A stretch of DNA of 64,000 bases from NCBI GenBank assembly GCA_964511665.1, contig CAZEHA010000006.1, positions 1 through 64,000 of the forward strand, read 5' to 3'. This stretch comes from JAGOEF01 sp964511665. Lineage in GTDB: Bacteria; Bacteroidota; Bacteroidia; Bacteroidales; ML635J-15. The notes beneath the pieces are model-generated. The model did not search any database and was not told where the DNA came from. It worked only from the letters and a program-made list of their open reading frames with translations. Position numbers and translations under genes: made by a program. Below, one piece after another: positions 26,093 to 35,621 of this stretch; position 1 is the stretch's first letter; each line of letters begins with the position of its first letter.

Positions 26093-26853
26093 TGCTTCGT
26101 CATATATGTATTGCCATTTTTACTCTTATTGCAATTTCATTGCATGCACAGCATTATAACAAGGTTCTGGTGATAAGCGACATCGACGATACCTATAAAG
26201 TTACCAATACTACCAAGCAATGTGCAGCTTTCTACAATGCAATGTTTTCTCGCAAAATTTTCGCCGCAATGGATTATTTATATTCATGTATGAATAATGA
26301 TTCACTTCCCATTTTCTATGTTTCCAACTCACCTAAAATCATACAAAACAGAATTAACAAACTTATTCGAAAGCATCATCAGGGCGACAGTAAACTCTAT
26401 TTGCGTAAGCTGTGTGACGATGGTTTTCAGCACAAAATGAATACTGTGCAATCGATAATTAATTCTTATCCCGATTATAGTGTAATTCTTATTGGCGACA
26501 ATAGTGAAAACGATGCCGTTATTTATGACAGTATTTGTGTTTTGTTTCCCGATAGAATAGCTGCTGTATATATTCGCCCTGTGAAGAATAAGCCATTTGG
26601 ACAATCATCAAAAATATACTTTTCGGCTGTCGATATCGCATTTTTCGAATGCGAGAGTGGACGTATTACTCCCGAGCAGTTTGAGCACGTGTATAACATG
26701 GTTCTCGAAGCCGATTTCAATACTGTTTTTCCCAAATATTTGTTTTTCGACGAAAGATTAATAAGTTCTCAGGAGGCAGGGTGTTTTAAACAGGCTTGTC
26801 ATCTGAAGAATAAAGTCTTAGAATATTTGCTCGACAAAAGAAGCCGAAACTGA
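26092..26853 (+). CDS. App1-like (DUF2183) phosphatase-domain protein, secreted
   Basis: 253 residues, with a signal peptide (HAQ cleavage near residue 20). The HAD-type nucleophile motif ISDIDDTYKVT (about 28-38) matches the DxDDT of the App1/DUF2183 phosphatidate phosphatase catalytic domain. YVSNSPKIIQNR is the second motif and ILIGDNSENDAVIY the acidic metal-binding motif. A lipid or organic phosphate phosphatase in the periplasm is inferred from family. It starts at the last base of the histidine kinase stop codon, so translation is probably coupled to the kinase. Confidence 0.85.
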   Translation: MLRHICIAIFTLIAISLHAQHYNKVLVISDIDDTYKVTNTTKQCAAFYNAMFSRKIFAAMDYLYSCMNNDSLPIFYVSNSPKIIQNRINKLIRKHHQGDSKLYLRKLCDDGFQHKMNTVQSIINSYPDYSVILIGDNSENDAVIYDSICVLFPDRIAAVYIRPVKNKPFGQSSKIYFSAVDIAFFECESGRITPEQFEHVYNMVLEADFNTVFPKYLFFDERLISSQEAGCFKQACHLKNKVLEYLLDKRSRN

Positions 26854-26862
26854 GGCATGCAT

Positions 26863-26892
26863 TTTGAATTACACTTATTTTTTGTAGTTTTG
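26863..26892 (+). promoter_or_regulatory. Probable promoter of the LysM protein gene
   Basis: TTTG at 26863-26866 and TAGTTTTG at 26885-26892, 18 bases apart, match the -33/-7 pattern. The ATG at 26916 lies 23 bases downstream. Confidence 0.5.
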
Positions 26893-26915
26893 AACGTTTT
26901 TATTGATTGCCGATT

Positions 26916-28784
26916 ATGAGAAAAATATGCTTCTTGTTAGTGTTATTCGTGATGTCGTCTCTGGTATTTGCCCAAAAGGTTGATGTTTCAACAGAGAGCA
27001 TTACTGTTGATGGAAAGACCTATATTGTTCACACGGTAAAAAAGGGACAAACATTGTATGGAATCAGTAAAGCTTATGGTGTGAGTATCGACGAAATTGT
27101 AGCAACAAATCCCGGTACCGAGAACGGAGTCAAGGCCGGCAGTTCTCTCAGAATCCCGGCCAAAAGTAATGGCAACGAAGCTGTGGCAACCGAAGATACT
27201 ACACACTCGATAGGGGGAATAGAACATGTGGTAGAAAAAGGTGAAACAGTTTATGGTATCTGCCGAAAATATAACCTGAGTGTAAAAGCATTATATGATG
27301 CCAATCCCGGTATCCAGGAAGCGGGATTAAAGCCCGGAGACGTTCTTATAATTCCTGAAAGCGATCTGATTTCTGAGCCTGTTACTATTTCCATTGGCGA
27401 TGAGTCAGAACCCGGATATTCGTGGCACGAAGTGAAGCGAGGCGAAACGCTATATAGCATATCAAAAAAATATGATGTTGCCGAATCAGATATTCTGAAT
27501 TGTAACGACAATCTGGAGCCCAGTAGGTTGAAGGCAGGTCAAAAAATCAAAATTCCACGCACTGTCAATCCGCTTACCGAATTTCCCGGTAATTCCGAAA
27601 AACAGGTAAGCGAAACTGTAAACGACACAGTGCCGGCAGTTCAAGTGAACGAAGTTGTTTATGCCGAGCCAAAAAGCGAAATCGAAGTGTTTTTGTTAAT
27701 GCCATTCGATACTTACGTAAATACCCGAAACTGGTATAACCAGGAATCGTCGAAGAAAGAAATGACTGTGCTTCCATTGAACGAAATGATGTTGGCCTAT
27801 TACTCCGGTTGTATGATGGCTCTCGATAGTTTGAAAAACTCCGGACTAAAAATCAACCTACATGTATACGATACCGGTAACGATACCACGGTGCTGAGCA
27901 GTTTAATCGAGAATGGTAGTTTACATAAGGCCGACTTTTTAATCGGCCCCGTGTATTCAAAACAAATAAGTTACCTGAAGAATAAGATACCCAAGCATGC
28001 AATAATGATAAGTCCATTTGCCGATTACGAAAAGGCAGATGCGGGCAACAATCCGATATTTTGGGCTAATCCCGGCCGAATAGGTCGTAACGAAACCATA
28101 GCAGCCTATGCGGCTCAACATGCTGATTATAAATATATTATCGTATACAACAACACCGAGGCATCAACCGAAAATGCCAAAGCATTGCGAAATCTTATTA
28201 TCGAAAAATCATCGAAAGCCAATCAGGGTAAAGCTGCCGAGGTAAGTCTGATAGCATACTCCGATGCCGGTATTTCAGCCCTTACAGCATTGATGTCGCC
28301 CGATAACCCCAATATTGTTATTGCTACCGAAAAAACCGAAGCACAGGCCTCAGGTCTTATGGCCAAACTGGTGCAAATAAAAAAAATTGAGGTTCAGCTT
28401 ATTGGTGAACTATCGTGGCTCGAGTTTAAAAGTGTAGATGCAACATATTACCAGCGACTGAAATTTACCTATGTTACCCCATATTGCATCGATTACAGCC
28501 GCGAGAATGTAAAACAGTTTGTCAGAAGCTACCGTGATGTATTTTACACTGAACCCATGGAACATTCTTTTGCAGGTTTCGACCAAGTGTCTTTCTTTTT
28601 GTCGGCTTATGCAAAACATGGTTTTCGGTTTCCTGAATTTATCGAAAAACAAGAACCGTCGAAAGGATTGGTTACTCAGCATCAGTTTATTGGCATTTCT
28701 GGTTCAGTGCAATACATACAAATGTTCTGCTATCTCATGGCTGTTGACGAAAATTATGAAACTGTCAGGATTTTCCCCGAATAA
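26916..28784 (+). CDS. Secreted protein with three LysM repeats and a type I periplasmic-binding-like domain
   Basis: 622 residues from the ATG at 26916; a TTG nine bases upstream is less likely. After the signal peptide (VFAQ) come three LysM peptidoglycan-binding repeats at about residues 30-75, 98-142 and 165-210, each with (K/R)(K/R)G(E/Q)T(L/V)Y.I (KKGQTLYGIS, EKGETVYGIC, KRGETLYSIS). From about residue 245 (EVFLLMPFDTY) the protein resembles the type I periplasmic-binding/LpoA-like fold: ADFLIGPVYSKQI and AIMISPFADY are the ligand-site strands. By analogy with LpoA, it may sit on peptidoglycan and stimulate wall synthesis, but that is inference. Single-gene transcript with its own promoter. 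Confidence 0.85.
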   Translation: MRKICFLLVLFVMSSLVFAQKVDVSTESITVDGKTYIVHTVKKGQTLYGISKAYGVSIDEIVATNPGTENGVKAGSSLRIPAKSNGNEAVATEDTTHSIGGIEHVVEKGETVYGICRKYNLSVKALYDANPGIQEAGLKPGDVLIIPESDLISEPVTISIGDESEPGYSWHEVKRGETLYSISKKYDVAESDILNCNDNLEPSRLKAGQKIKIPRTVNPLTEFPGNSEKQVSETVNDTVPAVQVNEVVYAEPKSEIEVFLLMPFDTYVNTRNWYNQESSKKEMTVLPLNEMMLAYYSGCMMALDSLKNSGLKINLHVYDTGNDTTVLSSLIENGSLHKADFLIGPVYSKQISYLKNKIPKHAIMISPFADYEKADAGNNPIFWANPGRIGRNETIAAYAAQHADYKYIIVYNNTEASTENAKALRNLIIEKSSKANQGKAAEVSLIAYSDAGISALTALMSPDNPNIVIATEKTEAQASGLMAKLVQIKKIEVQLIGELSWLEFKSVDATYYQRLKFTYVTPYCIDYSRENVKQFVRSYRDVFYTEPMEHSFAGFDQVSFFLSAYAKHGFRFPEFIEKQEPSKGLVTQHQFIGISGSVQYIQMFCYLMAVDENYETVRIFPE

Positions 28785-28964
28785 GTCTTTGTGCGTGTAT
28801 AATTTTTTTGAATAATTAGTTTTTTTTTCTATTTTTATGCTGTCTTTCGGAATGTTCCGTAAGCAACTGAATGTTAATTAAATCGTCTTTCACATGATTT
28901 GAGGCGATTTTGCTTGGGATAAGTAGATAGCTGAATTATTGAAATATTTGAAAATAATTATAAT

Positions 28965-31900
28965 ATGAAATATCGTTTACGTTTTCACACACTGATTTCG
29001 AGTAGTCTTTTTCTTACATTGGCTTTATTGATGTTCAATAATCAATTAAGTGCTCAATGTGGTGGAGGAGGAACACTAGTTAGTAATTTGACAATGTTGC
29101 CTACTTTTCAAACCATCAATGTGAGTGCCGGGCAGCGTTACACATTTACCGCCTATACGCAAACTACCTACTATTTCTCTTTTTGTCAGGGTGGCGGTTC
29201 AACATCAATCGACACGCAATTAGAAATTTGTAATCAGGCGGGTACAGTGGTGTATGCCTACAACGACGACTTTTGCGGATTGGGTTCCGAGATTATATGG
29301 ATTGCCCCGGCCAATGGCACCTACAGCGTGGTTATACACCAGCATTATTGCCAGAACAATGGAACGCCTGCTGGCTTACTTGCATATATGACTATCACAC
29401 CGCCTAATGCACAAGATTGCTTAGGAGCGATTCCATTGTGTTTTAATACGTATTACACAAATAATTCTTATTCGGGAACTGGTCATTATCCAAACGAAAT
29501 ACCTACAACCGGAGGTTGCCCCGGCAATTGTATGCTCGCCGGTGAAAGAAACGATGTGTGGTATACTTTTACAACTCAAACTGCAGGAACTGTATCGTTT
29601 GTAATTACTCCGAACAATAGCTCCGACGACTACGATTGGGCCGTATATAATCTTACAAATCATGATTGTTCAATTATTGCGACCAATCCGTCTGCAGTTC
29701 AAGTAAGCTGTAATTGGACTGCTACAACAGGGCCAACGGGGCCGAATGGTGGGACCACTTCAACATGCACAGGCTCAAGTGGGTCGCCGTTTAATGCCGC
29801 CCTTACGGTTACGGCAGGTCAAACCTATGTGGTTAATGTTAGCAATTATTCTTCAACGCAATCAGGTTATACAATAACATTTGGTGGAACCTCTCAAATC
29901 CTCGACAATACAAGTCCGGAGTTAGTACAGATTGTTCATGCTCCCGTGTGTGGGTCAAGTGCTCTCACCCTGCAGTTTTCTGAACAGATTTGGTGTCTCG
30001 GTACCGACCCTTCCGATTTTGTAGTTACCGGTCCTTTAGGGGAGTATTCCATCAGCAATGTTTGGGCCCCTGTTTGTGTTGCCGGTCTCGGTTCTTCCTA
30101 TGGCGATACCTATTACGATGATTTGTGGACGCTTGAATTCTCCGATTATTTACAACACGATGGCGATTATACTGTTGAAATCATTCCATCTTCAATTACC
30201 GATATTTGTGGAAATTTTGCCAACCCCAGCATAACTCTTTCGTTTCATATTAATGGTGTGCAAGCCACTTCTTCGGTAATTCACGGAACAACCTGCTATG
30301 GCGGAAGCGATGGTAGTGCTACCATCAATTCAATTTCGGGTGGAACACCGCCTTATACCATTTCATGGCCAAGCGGCGAAACTACCCAAACAGCTGTAAA
30401 TCTCGATGGGGGCACCATATTCGTTACCGTAACCGATAGCACGGGAATTTGTCATAATGTAATGGAGTTGGATATTCCACAACCGCCTCCCATAATAGTT
30501 GAGGCGGGAACCGATCAAACAATATGTCCGGGACAATCAGTGCCTATTGGGGGATCTCCAACTATTATAAATGGAGTGGCACCCTTAACCTATGGTTGGT
30601 CTCCGGCAACAGGGTTGTCAGACCCCAACAATCTGAACCCAACAGCAACTCCCATGGCAACCACTACTTATATACTAACGGTGCAAGATAACACGGGATG
30701 CACAGCAGCTGATGCGGTTGTTATTACGGTGCACCCTGCAGCTACGGTCAATCTTGGTCCCGATGCCCAGGTGTGTGTGTCGAGTTTGCCATTGAATTTG
30801 AATGCAGGAGCCGGATTTACAAATTATATTTGGAGTAATCCCGCCTACAATGGTCAACCAAGCATGCCTGTATCGGCTTCGGGAACCTATTCGGTTACGG
30901 TAACCAATTCAAATGGTTGCACCGCTACCGATCAAATAACGGTTACTGTTGTCGATAATCCTGTTGTGAATTTAGGAGCCAATCAGGTGGTGTGTAGTTA
31001 TAACCTTCCTCATGTATTGGATGCGGGAGCCGGTTATTCTGTTTACGACTGGAATGTTGACGCTTACGATGGCAGTCAGACTATGCCTGTAACTGCTTCA
31101 GGTGTGTATTCTGTTACCGTGTCTGATGCCTATGGGTGCAGTGGTTCGGGGCAGATATCAATAACCGTAGATCCTGCCATAAACTTAAGTCTTGCTACAG
31201 TAGCTCCTCTCTGCAACGGAACTGCAACAGGAACTATTTCGGCAATCGCATCGGGAGGAACACCTCCGTTAAGCTATTTGTGGAGTAATGGACAAACAGC
31301 CTCTGTGATTAACGGGCTCGTTGCCGATGTTGTTTACTCCGTAACCGTGAGCGATGCTGCAGGATGTTCCCTTACTGCTTCGGCAACCCTGACAGATCCA
31401 CCGGTACTGCAGGCTGATATTGCTACAAACCCGACTGAATGTGGTGAAGCAATTGGTTCTGCGTCAGTTACGGCAATAGGTGGCGTAGGGGGGTATACCT
31501 ACTTGTGGAGCACCGGCGAAAACACCGATAATATTTCGGGTTTGCATCCAGGAGTGCATTATTGCACGGTTACCGATGCAAATGGCTGCTCGGTTGTTGC
31601 TTCCGAAACGGTTGGGGCATATGGCGAAGGAACTGTGACGCTCAGCCTGCTACAAGGCGTGATGTGTTACGGAAATACAACAGGAGTGCTGCAGGCTGCC
31701 ATGACCGATGGCTTCCCTCCATTTCAATATCAGTGGTCGGGTAGTCCGCAAAACGGTCCCGTTCTCAATAATTTACCTGCAGGCAACTACTCAGTCACCG
31801 TAACCGATGTGTATGGTTGCCCGGGATATGCCAGTTACAGTATTAACCAGCCCGAAGCCATTGTGGTAAGCGAAATTATTGAGGATGTGCTGTGTCGTGG

Positions 31901-32816
31901 TGGTAGCGATGGTTCTATTACACTGAACGTAACAGGCGGGGTAAGTCCATATATTTACAATTGGTCTAACGGCGCTACATCAAGCCACATTTCATCGCTA
32001 ACAGCGGGTGCATACAGTGTTGTTATTACCGACTTGAATAACTGTACATATCAGGGATTCTATAATATTTTACAACCCGAAAAAGCCCTCGATTTATTGC
32101 TGTTAACACAGGATGTTATTTGCTATAAGGATAATAACGGAGCGGCACTGGCAACCGGCGATGGAGGAACACCTCCCTATACTATAGTCTGGTACAAGCA
32201 AGGGGTAATAATAGGCAATGGAAGTGAATTAACCTCATTGCCCGCCGGATCGTATCAAGTAGTTTTAATTGATGCTAATAACTGCCAGGCAAATAACTAT
32301 TTTGCAATTGATCAACCTGCCGAAATAGTTATCACAACCACAATTTCTGCCGCAAGTTGCCGTGGGAACGACGATGGAGAGGTGGTTGTTGATGTGTATG
32401 GTGGTGTGCCTCCCTACGATTACGAATGGAATACCGGCGATTTGATTGCGAACCTCGAAGGTGCACATAGTGGGCAATATTCGGTTTCGGTTACCGATGC
32501 CAATAACTGCACAAAAACACTGAATGTATACATTCCCGAGAGTTCCAAATTGTGTTTGCGCATTCCAAATGCATTTACACCAAATGGCGATGGCGTAAAC
32601 GATACCTGGATTATCGAATTTATCGAAAAATATCCGCTGGCCGAAGTGTATGTATTCAATCGCTGGGGACAAAAACTGTACGACAAGAAAAACAACACAG
32701 GGCACTGGGATGGTTATTATGAGGGGAAACTTGTTCCAACAGGTTCATATACCTACATTGTTGATTTGCGCAATGGTATGGAACCATTCACAGGAGTTGT
32801 TGTGGTAGTACATTAA
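28965..32816 (+). CDS. SprB-repeat surface protein with T9SS type B (CHU_C) sorting domain
   Basis: 1283 residues. The signal peptide ends near LSAQ (residue 31). Two pre-peptidase-C-like beta-sandwich domains follow (about 32-145 and 150-310; the first contains DTQLEIC and YNDDFCG). An Ig-like domain follows (about 315-430). From about residue 440 to 1190 there is a run of SprB and PKD/Ig-like repeats, each with C.GG.DGS or CYGN, GG.PPY and YSVTVTD(A/S).GC elements. The C-terminal ~85 residues form the gliding-motility-associated CHU_C domain, opening with PNAFTPNGDGVNDTW near residue 1200, which directs type IX secretion and surface attachment. The likely role is a fibrous adhesin or gliding component. 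A strong terminator follows. Confidence 0.92.
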   Translation: MKYRLRFHTLISSSLFLTLALLMFNNQLSAQCGGGGTLVSNLTMLPTFQTINVSAGQRYTFTAYTQTTYYFSFCQGGGSTSIDTQLEICNQAGTVVYAYNDDFCGLGSEIIWIAPANGTYSVVIHQHYCQNNGTPAGLLAYMTITPPNAQDCLGAIPLCFNTYYTNNSYSGTGHYPNEIPTTGGCPGNCMLAGERNDVWYTFTTQTAGTVSFVITPNNSSDDYDWAVYNLTNHDCSIIATNPSAVQVSCNWTATTGPTGPNGGTTSTCTGSSGSPFNAALTVTAGQTYVVNVSNYSSTQSGYTITFGGTSQILDNTSPELVQIVHAPVCGSSALTLQFSEQIWCLGTDPSDFVVTGPLGEYSISNVWAPVCVAGLGSSYGDTYYDDLWTLEFSDYLQHDGDYTVEIIPSSITDICGNFANPSITLSFHINGVQATSSVIHGTTCYGGSDGSATINSISGGTPPYTISWPSGETTQTAVNLDGGTIFVTVTDSTGICHNVMELDIPQPPPIIVEAGTDQTICPGQSVPIGGSPTIINGVAPLTYGWSPATGLSDPNNLNPTATPMATTTYILTVQDNTGCTAADAVVITVHPAATVNLGPDAQVCVSSLPLNLNAGAGFTNYIWSNPAYNGQPSMPVSASGTYSVTVTNSNGCTATDQITVTVVDNPVVNLGANQVVCSYNLPHVLDAGAGYSVYDWNVDAYDGSQTMPVTASGVYSVTVSDAYGCSGSGQISITVDPAINLSLATVAPLCNGTATGTISAIASGGTPPLSYLWSNGQTASVINGLVADVVYSVTVSDAAGCSLTASATLTDPPVLQADIATNPTECGEAIGSASVTAIGGVGGYTYLWSTGENTDNISGLHPGVHYCTVTDANGCSVVASETVGAYGEGTVTLSLLQGVMCYGNTTGVLQAAMTDGFPPFQYQWSGSPQNGPVLNNLPAGNYSVTVTDVYGCPGYASYSINQPEAIVVSEIIEDVLCRGGSDGSITLNVTGGVSPYIYNWSNGATSSHISSLTAGAYSVVITDLNNCTYQGFYNILQPEKALDLLLLTQDVICYKDNNGAALATGDGGTPPYTIVWYKQGVIIGNGSELTSLPAGSYQVVLIDANNCQANNYFAIDQPAEIVITTTISAASCRGNDDGEVVVDVYGGVPPYDYEWNTGDLIANLEGAHSGQYSVSVTDANNCTKTLNVYIPESSKLCLRIPNAFTPNGDGVNDTWIIEFIEKYPLAEVYVFNRWGQKLYDKKNNTGHWDGYYEGKLVPTGSYTYIVDLRNGMEPFTGVVVVVH

Positions 32817-32839
32817 TATATATTGTAATTGAAATATCG

Positions 32840-32882
32840 GCCCCTTACGTGTTGAAAAAAACAATATGTAAGGGGCTTTTTA
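32840..32882 (+). terminator. Rho-independent terminator after the SprB-repeat gene
   Basis: GCCCCTTAC at 32840-32848 pairs with GTAAGGGGC at 32868-32876. The stem extends inward with G-U pairs to about 15 base pairs and leaves a loop of seven A residues. A T-run follows from 32877. Confidence 0.85.
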
Positions 32883-32894
32883 TTGAAAAAATAC

Positions 32895-32924
32895 TTGTAA
32901 AAAAAACTATTAATTTTACCTTTG
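32895..32924 (+). promoter_or_regulatory. Promoter of the rseC-rnf operon
   Basis: TTG at 32895-32897 and TACCTTTG at 32917-32924 are 19 bases apart, a good match to the Bacteroidota -33/-7 consensus. The first ATG of the operon is 22 bases further on. It sits directly after the terminator of the previous gene. Confidence 0.65.
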
Positions 32925-32946
32925 TGTTGTCAATTACAGAAAGCTG

Positions 32947-33366
32947 ATGGGTCGTTCAGGGAGTATAGAACATACAGGAGTTGTTGCCGAAATTACTGAC
33001 GCAAGCATTATGGTGAAAGTTTCAGCCCAATCAGCCTGTGTGTCGTGCAAGGCGCATAGCATTTGTGGCGTTGATACAGCAGAAAAACTTATCGAAGTGA
33101 ATTGTTGGTCGGGCGATTATACTCCGGGTGAAATTGTGAAATTATATATGAAAGAGTCTTTAGGGATGAAAGCGCTGGCCTGGGGTTATCTGATACCCTT
33201 TGTGCTGGTTTTTTCGGTACTGTTAAGTGTGCTTATTATCACCGAAAGCGAAGGTTTGGCAGGTATTTTATCGGTTTCGATAATGTTGCCGTATTTTCTG
33301 CTGCTGTATGTTTTTAGAAATCGGTTCAAAAAATCTTTTACATTCGAAATAAGTAAGCTCAAATAA
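32947..33366 (+). CDS. RseC/SoxR-reducing system family protein
   Basis: 139 residues. An N-terminal domain carries cysteines in CVSCKAHSIC (about residues 30-40), and two adjacent membrane segments follow (about 78-120), with a basic tail. This is the RseC_MucC family pattern; in other bacteria the gene is linked to rnf and to SoxR reduction. As first gene of the rnf operon, 12 bases before rnfB, it probably assists assembly or maintenance of the complex's redox centres. Confidence 0.88.
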   Translation: MGRSGSIEHTGVVAEITDASIMVKVSAQSACVSCKAHSICGVDTAEKLIEVNCWSGDYTPGEIVKLYMKESLGMKALAWGYLIPFVLVFSVLLSVLIITESEGLAGILSVSIMLPYFLLLYVFRNRFKKSFTFEISKLK

Positions 33367-33378
33367 TCTATTCTAATT

Positions 33379-34254
33379 ATGGAAGTAGTTCTGTATACTG
33401 TTGTCAGTCTGAGTGTTTTGGGAGCTGTGTTAGGGATAGTCCTATTCGTGATTGCGCAAAAATTCAAGGTTGTCGAAGATCCGCGTATCGACGAAGTTGA
33501 AGCAGTGCTTCCCGGTGCCAATTGTGGAGGTTGCGGTTTGCCCGGATGTCGTGGCTTTGCCGAGGCTTGCGTGAAGGCCGATGACTTGGGGGCACTGTTC
33601 TGCCCTGCCGGCGGAAATGCATGTATGGCTCAGGTGGCTCAGGCCTTAGGCCAGGTTGCTGTTGAAAAAGACCCTATGATTGCTGTATTGCGTTGCTCGG
33701 GCAGCTTCGATAAACGTCCTAAAACAAATCATTACAACAGCGCTCCATCGTGTGCAGTGGCATCTATGCTATACAGTGGCGACACCGGTTGCCCAAACGG
33801 TTGCCTGGGTATGGGCGATTGTGTTGATGTGTGCACCTTCGATGCCATATACATCGACAATACCACAGGATTGCCTGTGATTTCCGATGTCAATTGCACC
33901 GCTTGTGGCGCTTGTGTGAAAGCCTGTCCTAAAAATATTATCGAGCTTCGCTTAAAGGGGAAGAAAGACCGACGGATATTTGTGTCGTGCGTTAATACCG
34001 AAAAAGGTGGCATTGCCAAGAAAAGCTGTAGTGTGGCCTGCATTGGCTGCGGACTCTGTGCCAAGGCCTGTGCCTACGATGCAATTAAAATTGAAAACAA
34101 TCTGGCTTATATCGATTTCGAAAAATGTAAACTATGCCGCAAATGTGTTGAGGTGTGCCCAACCAATGCCATTCATGAGTTGAATTTTCCGGCACGGAAA
34201 CCAAAAGTTTCTGACGATGCCACCATTGCTGAAAAAACAAAAGAAAACGAATAA
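33379..34254 (+). CDS. rnfB: Electron transport complex subunit RnfB
   Basis: 291 residues. Iron-sulfur subunit that accepts electrons from ferredoxin and passes them into the Rnf complex at the inner membrane. An N-terminal membrane helix (about 3-27) is followed by the Fe-S domain with CGGCGLPGC (about 51-59). Then come two tandem pairs of 4Fe-4S motifs: CxxGCxxxxxC and CTACGACVKAC, then CIGCGLCAKAC and CKLCRKCVEVC. Such a longer form with extra clusters is common in anaerobes. Start ATG is 12 bases after the rseC-like gene. Confidence 0.96.
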   Translation: MEVVLYTVVSLSVLGAVLGIVLFVIAQKFKVVEDPRIDEVEAVLPGANCGGCGLPGCRGFAEACVKADDLGALFCPAGGNACMAQVAQALGQVAVEKDPMIAVLRCSGSFDKRPKTNHYNSAPSCAVASMLYSGDTGCPNGCLGMGDCVDVCTFDAIYIDNTTGLPVISDVNCTACGACVKACPKNIIELRLKGKKDRRIFVSCVNTEKGGIAKKSCSVACIGCGLCAKACAYDAIKIENNLAYIDFEKCKLCRKCVEVCPTNAIHELNFPARKPKVSDDATIAEKTKENE

Positions 34255-34272
34255 CGATAACGCTTAATAAAC

Positions 34273-34279
34273 AGGAGGT
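34273..34279 (+). promoter_or_regulatory. Strong Shine-Dalgarno sequence supporting a GTG start for rnfC
   Basis: AGGAGGT lies 3 bases before the GTG at 34283. Shine-Dalgarno sequences this strong are rare in Bacteroidota, so it helps decide the start. The protein begun there has the family's usual N-terminus (LKTFPTGGVHP). A similar AGGAGG at 37289-37294 serves rnfE. Confidence 0.65.
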
Positions 34280-34282
34280 AAC

Positions 34283-35617
34283 GTGTTAAAAACTTTTCCA
34301 ACAGGTGGCGTTCATCCTGCCGAGAACAAACTTTCGGCAGGAAAGACCATTGTTAAGATGGATCCGCCAAAAACAGTTGTTGTTCCCGTGTCGCAACACA
34401 TTGGTGCGCCGGCACAGGCTGTGGTTGCCAAAGGCGACAAGGTAATGGTTGGGCAGCTTATTGCAAAAAGCGGAGGTTTTGTTTCGGCCAACATCCATGC
34501 TCCGGTTTCGGGAACAGTGGTTAAGGTCGACAAAATGCCCGACTCTACGGGTTATAAACAAATGTGTGTAGTTATCGATACTGCAGGCGATGAATGGCTG
34601 CCCGACATCGACCGTTCGGCCGATTTAATTACCGAAATATCGGTGCCCGATGGCGAAATTGCAGCCAAAATTGCCGCTGCAGGTATTGTTGGTATGGGAG
34701 GAGCCGGTTTTCCCACGCATGTAAAAATGACTGTACCTCCCGGTAAAAAAGCTTCGCATCTCGTTATTAATGCTGTTGAATGCGAGCCCTATCTTACCAG
34801 CGACCATCAGTTGATGATGGAAAAAGCCAACGAAATAATTATCGGTTGCCTCATTATGCAACGTGCTATTGCTGCAACACAAACCATAATTGGCATCGAA
34901 AACAACAAGCCCGATGCCATTAAACACCTCACCGAAACAGCCGCAAAATATAGCAGCAGCATCGTGGTGCAGGGTTTAAAAGTAAAATATCCGCAAGGTG
35001 GCGAAAAACAGCTGATAAAAGCGGTTGTTAAGCGTGAAGTTCCATCGGGTGGATTGCCAATTGATGTGGGCTGCGTGGTTCAAAACGTGGGAACCGCCTA
35101 TGCTGTGTACGAAGCAATTCAGAAAAACAAACCGGTGATAGAACGCGTGGTAAGCGTTACAGGTAAGTCGTTGCAAAACCCCGTTAACCTGTTGGCGCGC
35201 ATTGGTACTCCTATTTCTGAGCTTATTGAAGCAGCAGGCGGTTTACCCGAAAATACCGCTAAAATTGTAAATGGTGGCCCTATGATGGGTAAAGCCGTAG
35301 CCGATGTCAGTGTACCGGTTACCAAAACTACCTCAGGAGTGCTTATTATCAGTGAGTTGGAAGCACTCCGCCCCGAACAATTTAATTGTATTCGTTGTGC
35401 GCGTTGTGTTGGCGTTTGTCCCATGAGTCTTGAACCTTACCTGCTTAAAAATCTGGTAAATATTTCGGAATGGGAAGCCTTGCAACCCGAGAGGGTACTC
35501 GATTGCATCGAGTGCGGATCGTGCAGTTATACCTGTGTGGCAGGTATTCCATTGCTCGATTATATTCGTTTGGGTAAAGCCAATTTAAATAAAATATTAA
35601 GATCAAGAAAATCGTAA
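34283..35617 (+). CDS. rnfC: Electron transport complex subunit RnfC
   Basis: 444 residues, GTG start. Peripheral subunit with FMN and NADH-binding sites and two 4Fe-4S clusters, coupling ferredoxin oxidation to NAD+ reduction. The N-terminal barrel-sandwich domain (GGVHPAENKLSAGK) is followed by the Complex1_51K-like nucleotide domain with GIVGMGGAGFPTHVK (about residues 130-144) and NAVECEPYLTSDH. The C-terminal clusters are CIRCARCVGVC and CIECGSCSYTC. The C-terminus lacks the long Ala/Lys-rich tail of proteobacterial RnfC. Confidence 0.96.
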   Translation: MLKTFPTGGVHPAENKLSAGKTIVKMDPPKTVVVPVSQHIGAPAQAVVAKGDKVMVGQLIAKSGGFVSANIHAPVSGTVVKVDKMPDSTGYKQMCVVIDTAGDEWLPDIDRSADLITEISVPDGEIAAKIAAAGIVGMGGAGFPTHVKMTVPPGKKASHLVINAVECEPYLTSDHQLMMEKANEIIIGCLIMQRAIAATQTIIGIENNKPDAIKHLTETAAKYSSSIVVQGLKVKYPQGGEKQLIKAVVKREVPSGGLPIDVGCVVQNVGTAYAVYEAIQKNKPVIERVVSVTGKSLQNPVNLLARIGTPISELIEAAGGLPENTAKIVNGGPMMGKAVADVSVPVTKTTSGVLIISELEALRPEQFNCIRCARCVGVCPMSLEPYLLKNLVNISEWEALQPERVLDCIECGSCSYTCVAGIPLLDYIRLGKANLNKILRSRKS

Positions 35618-35621
35618 AGCT

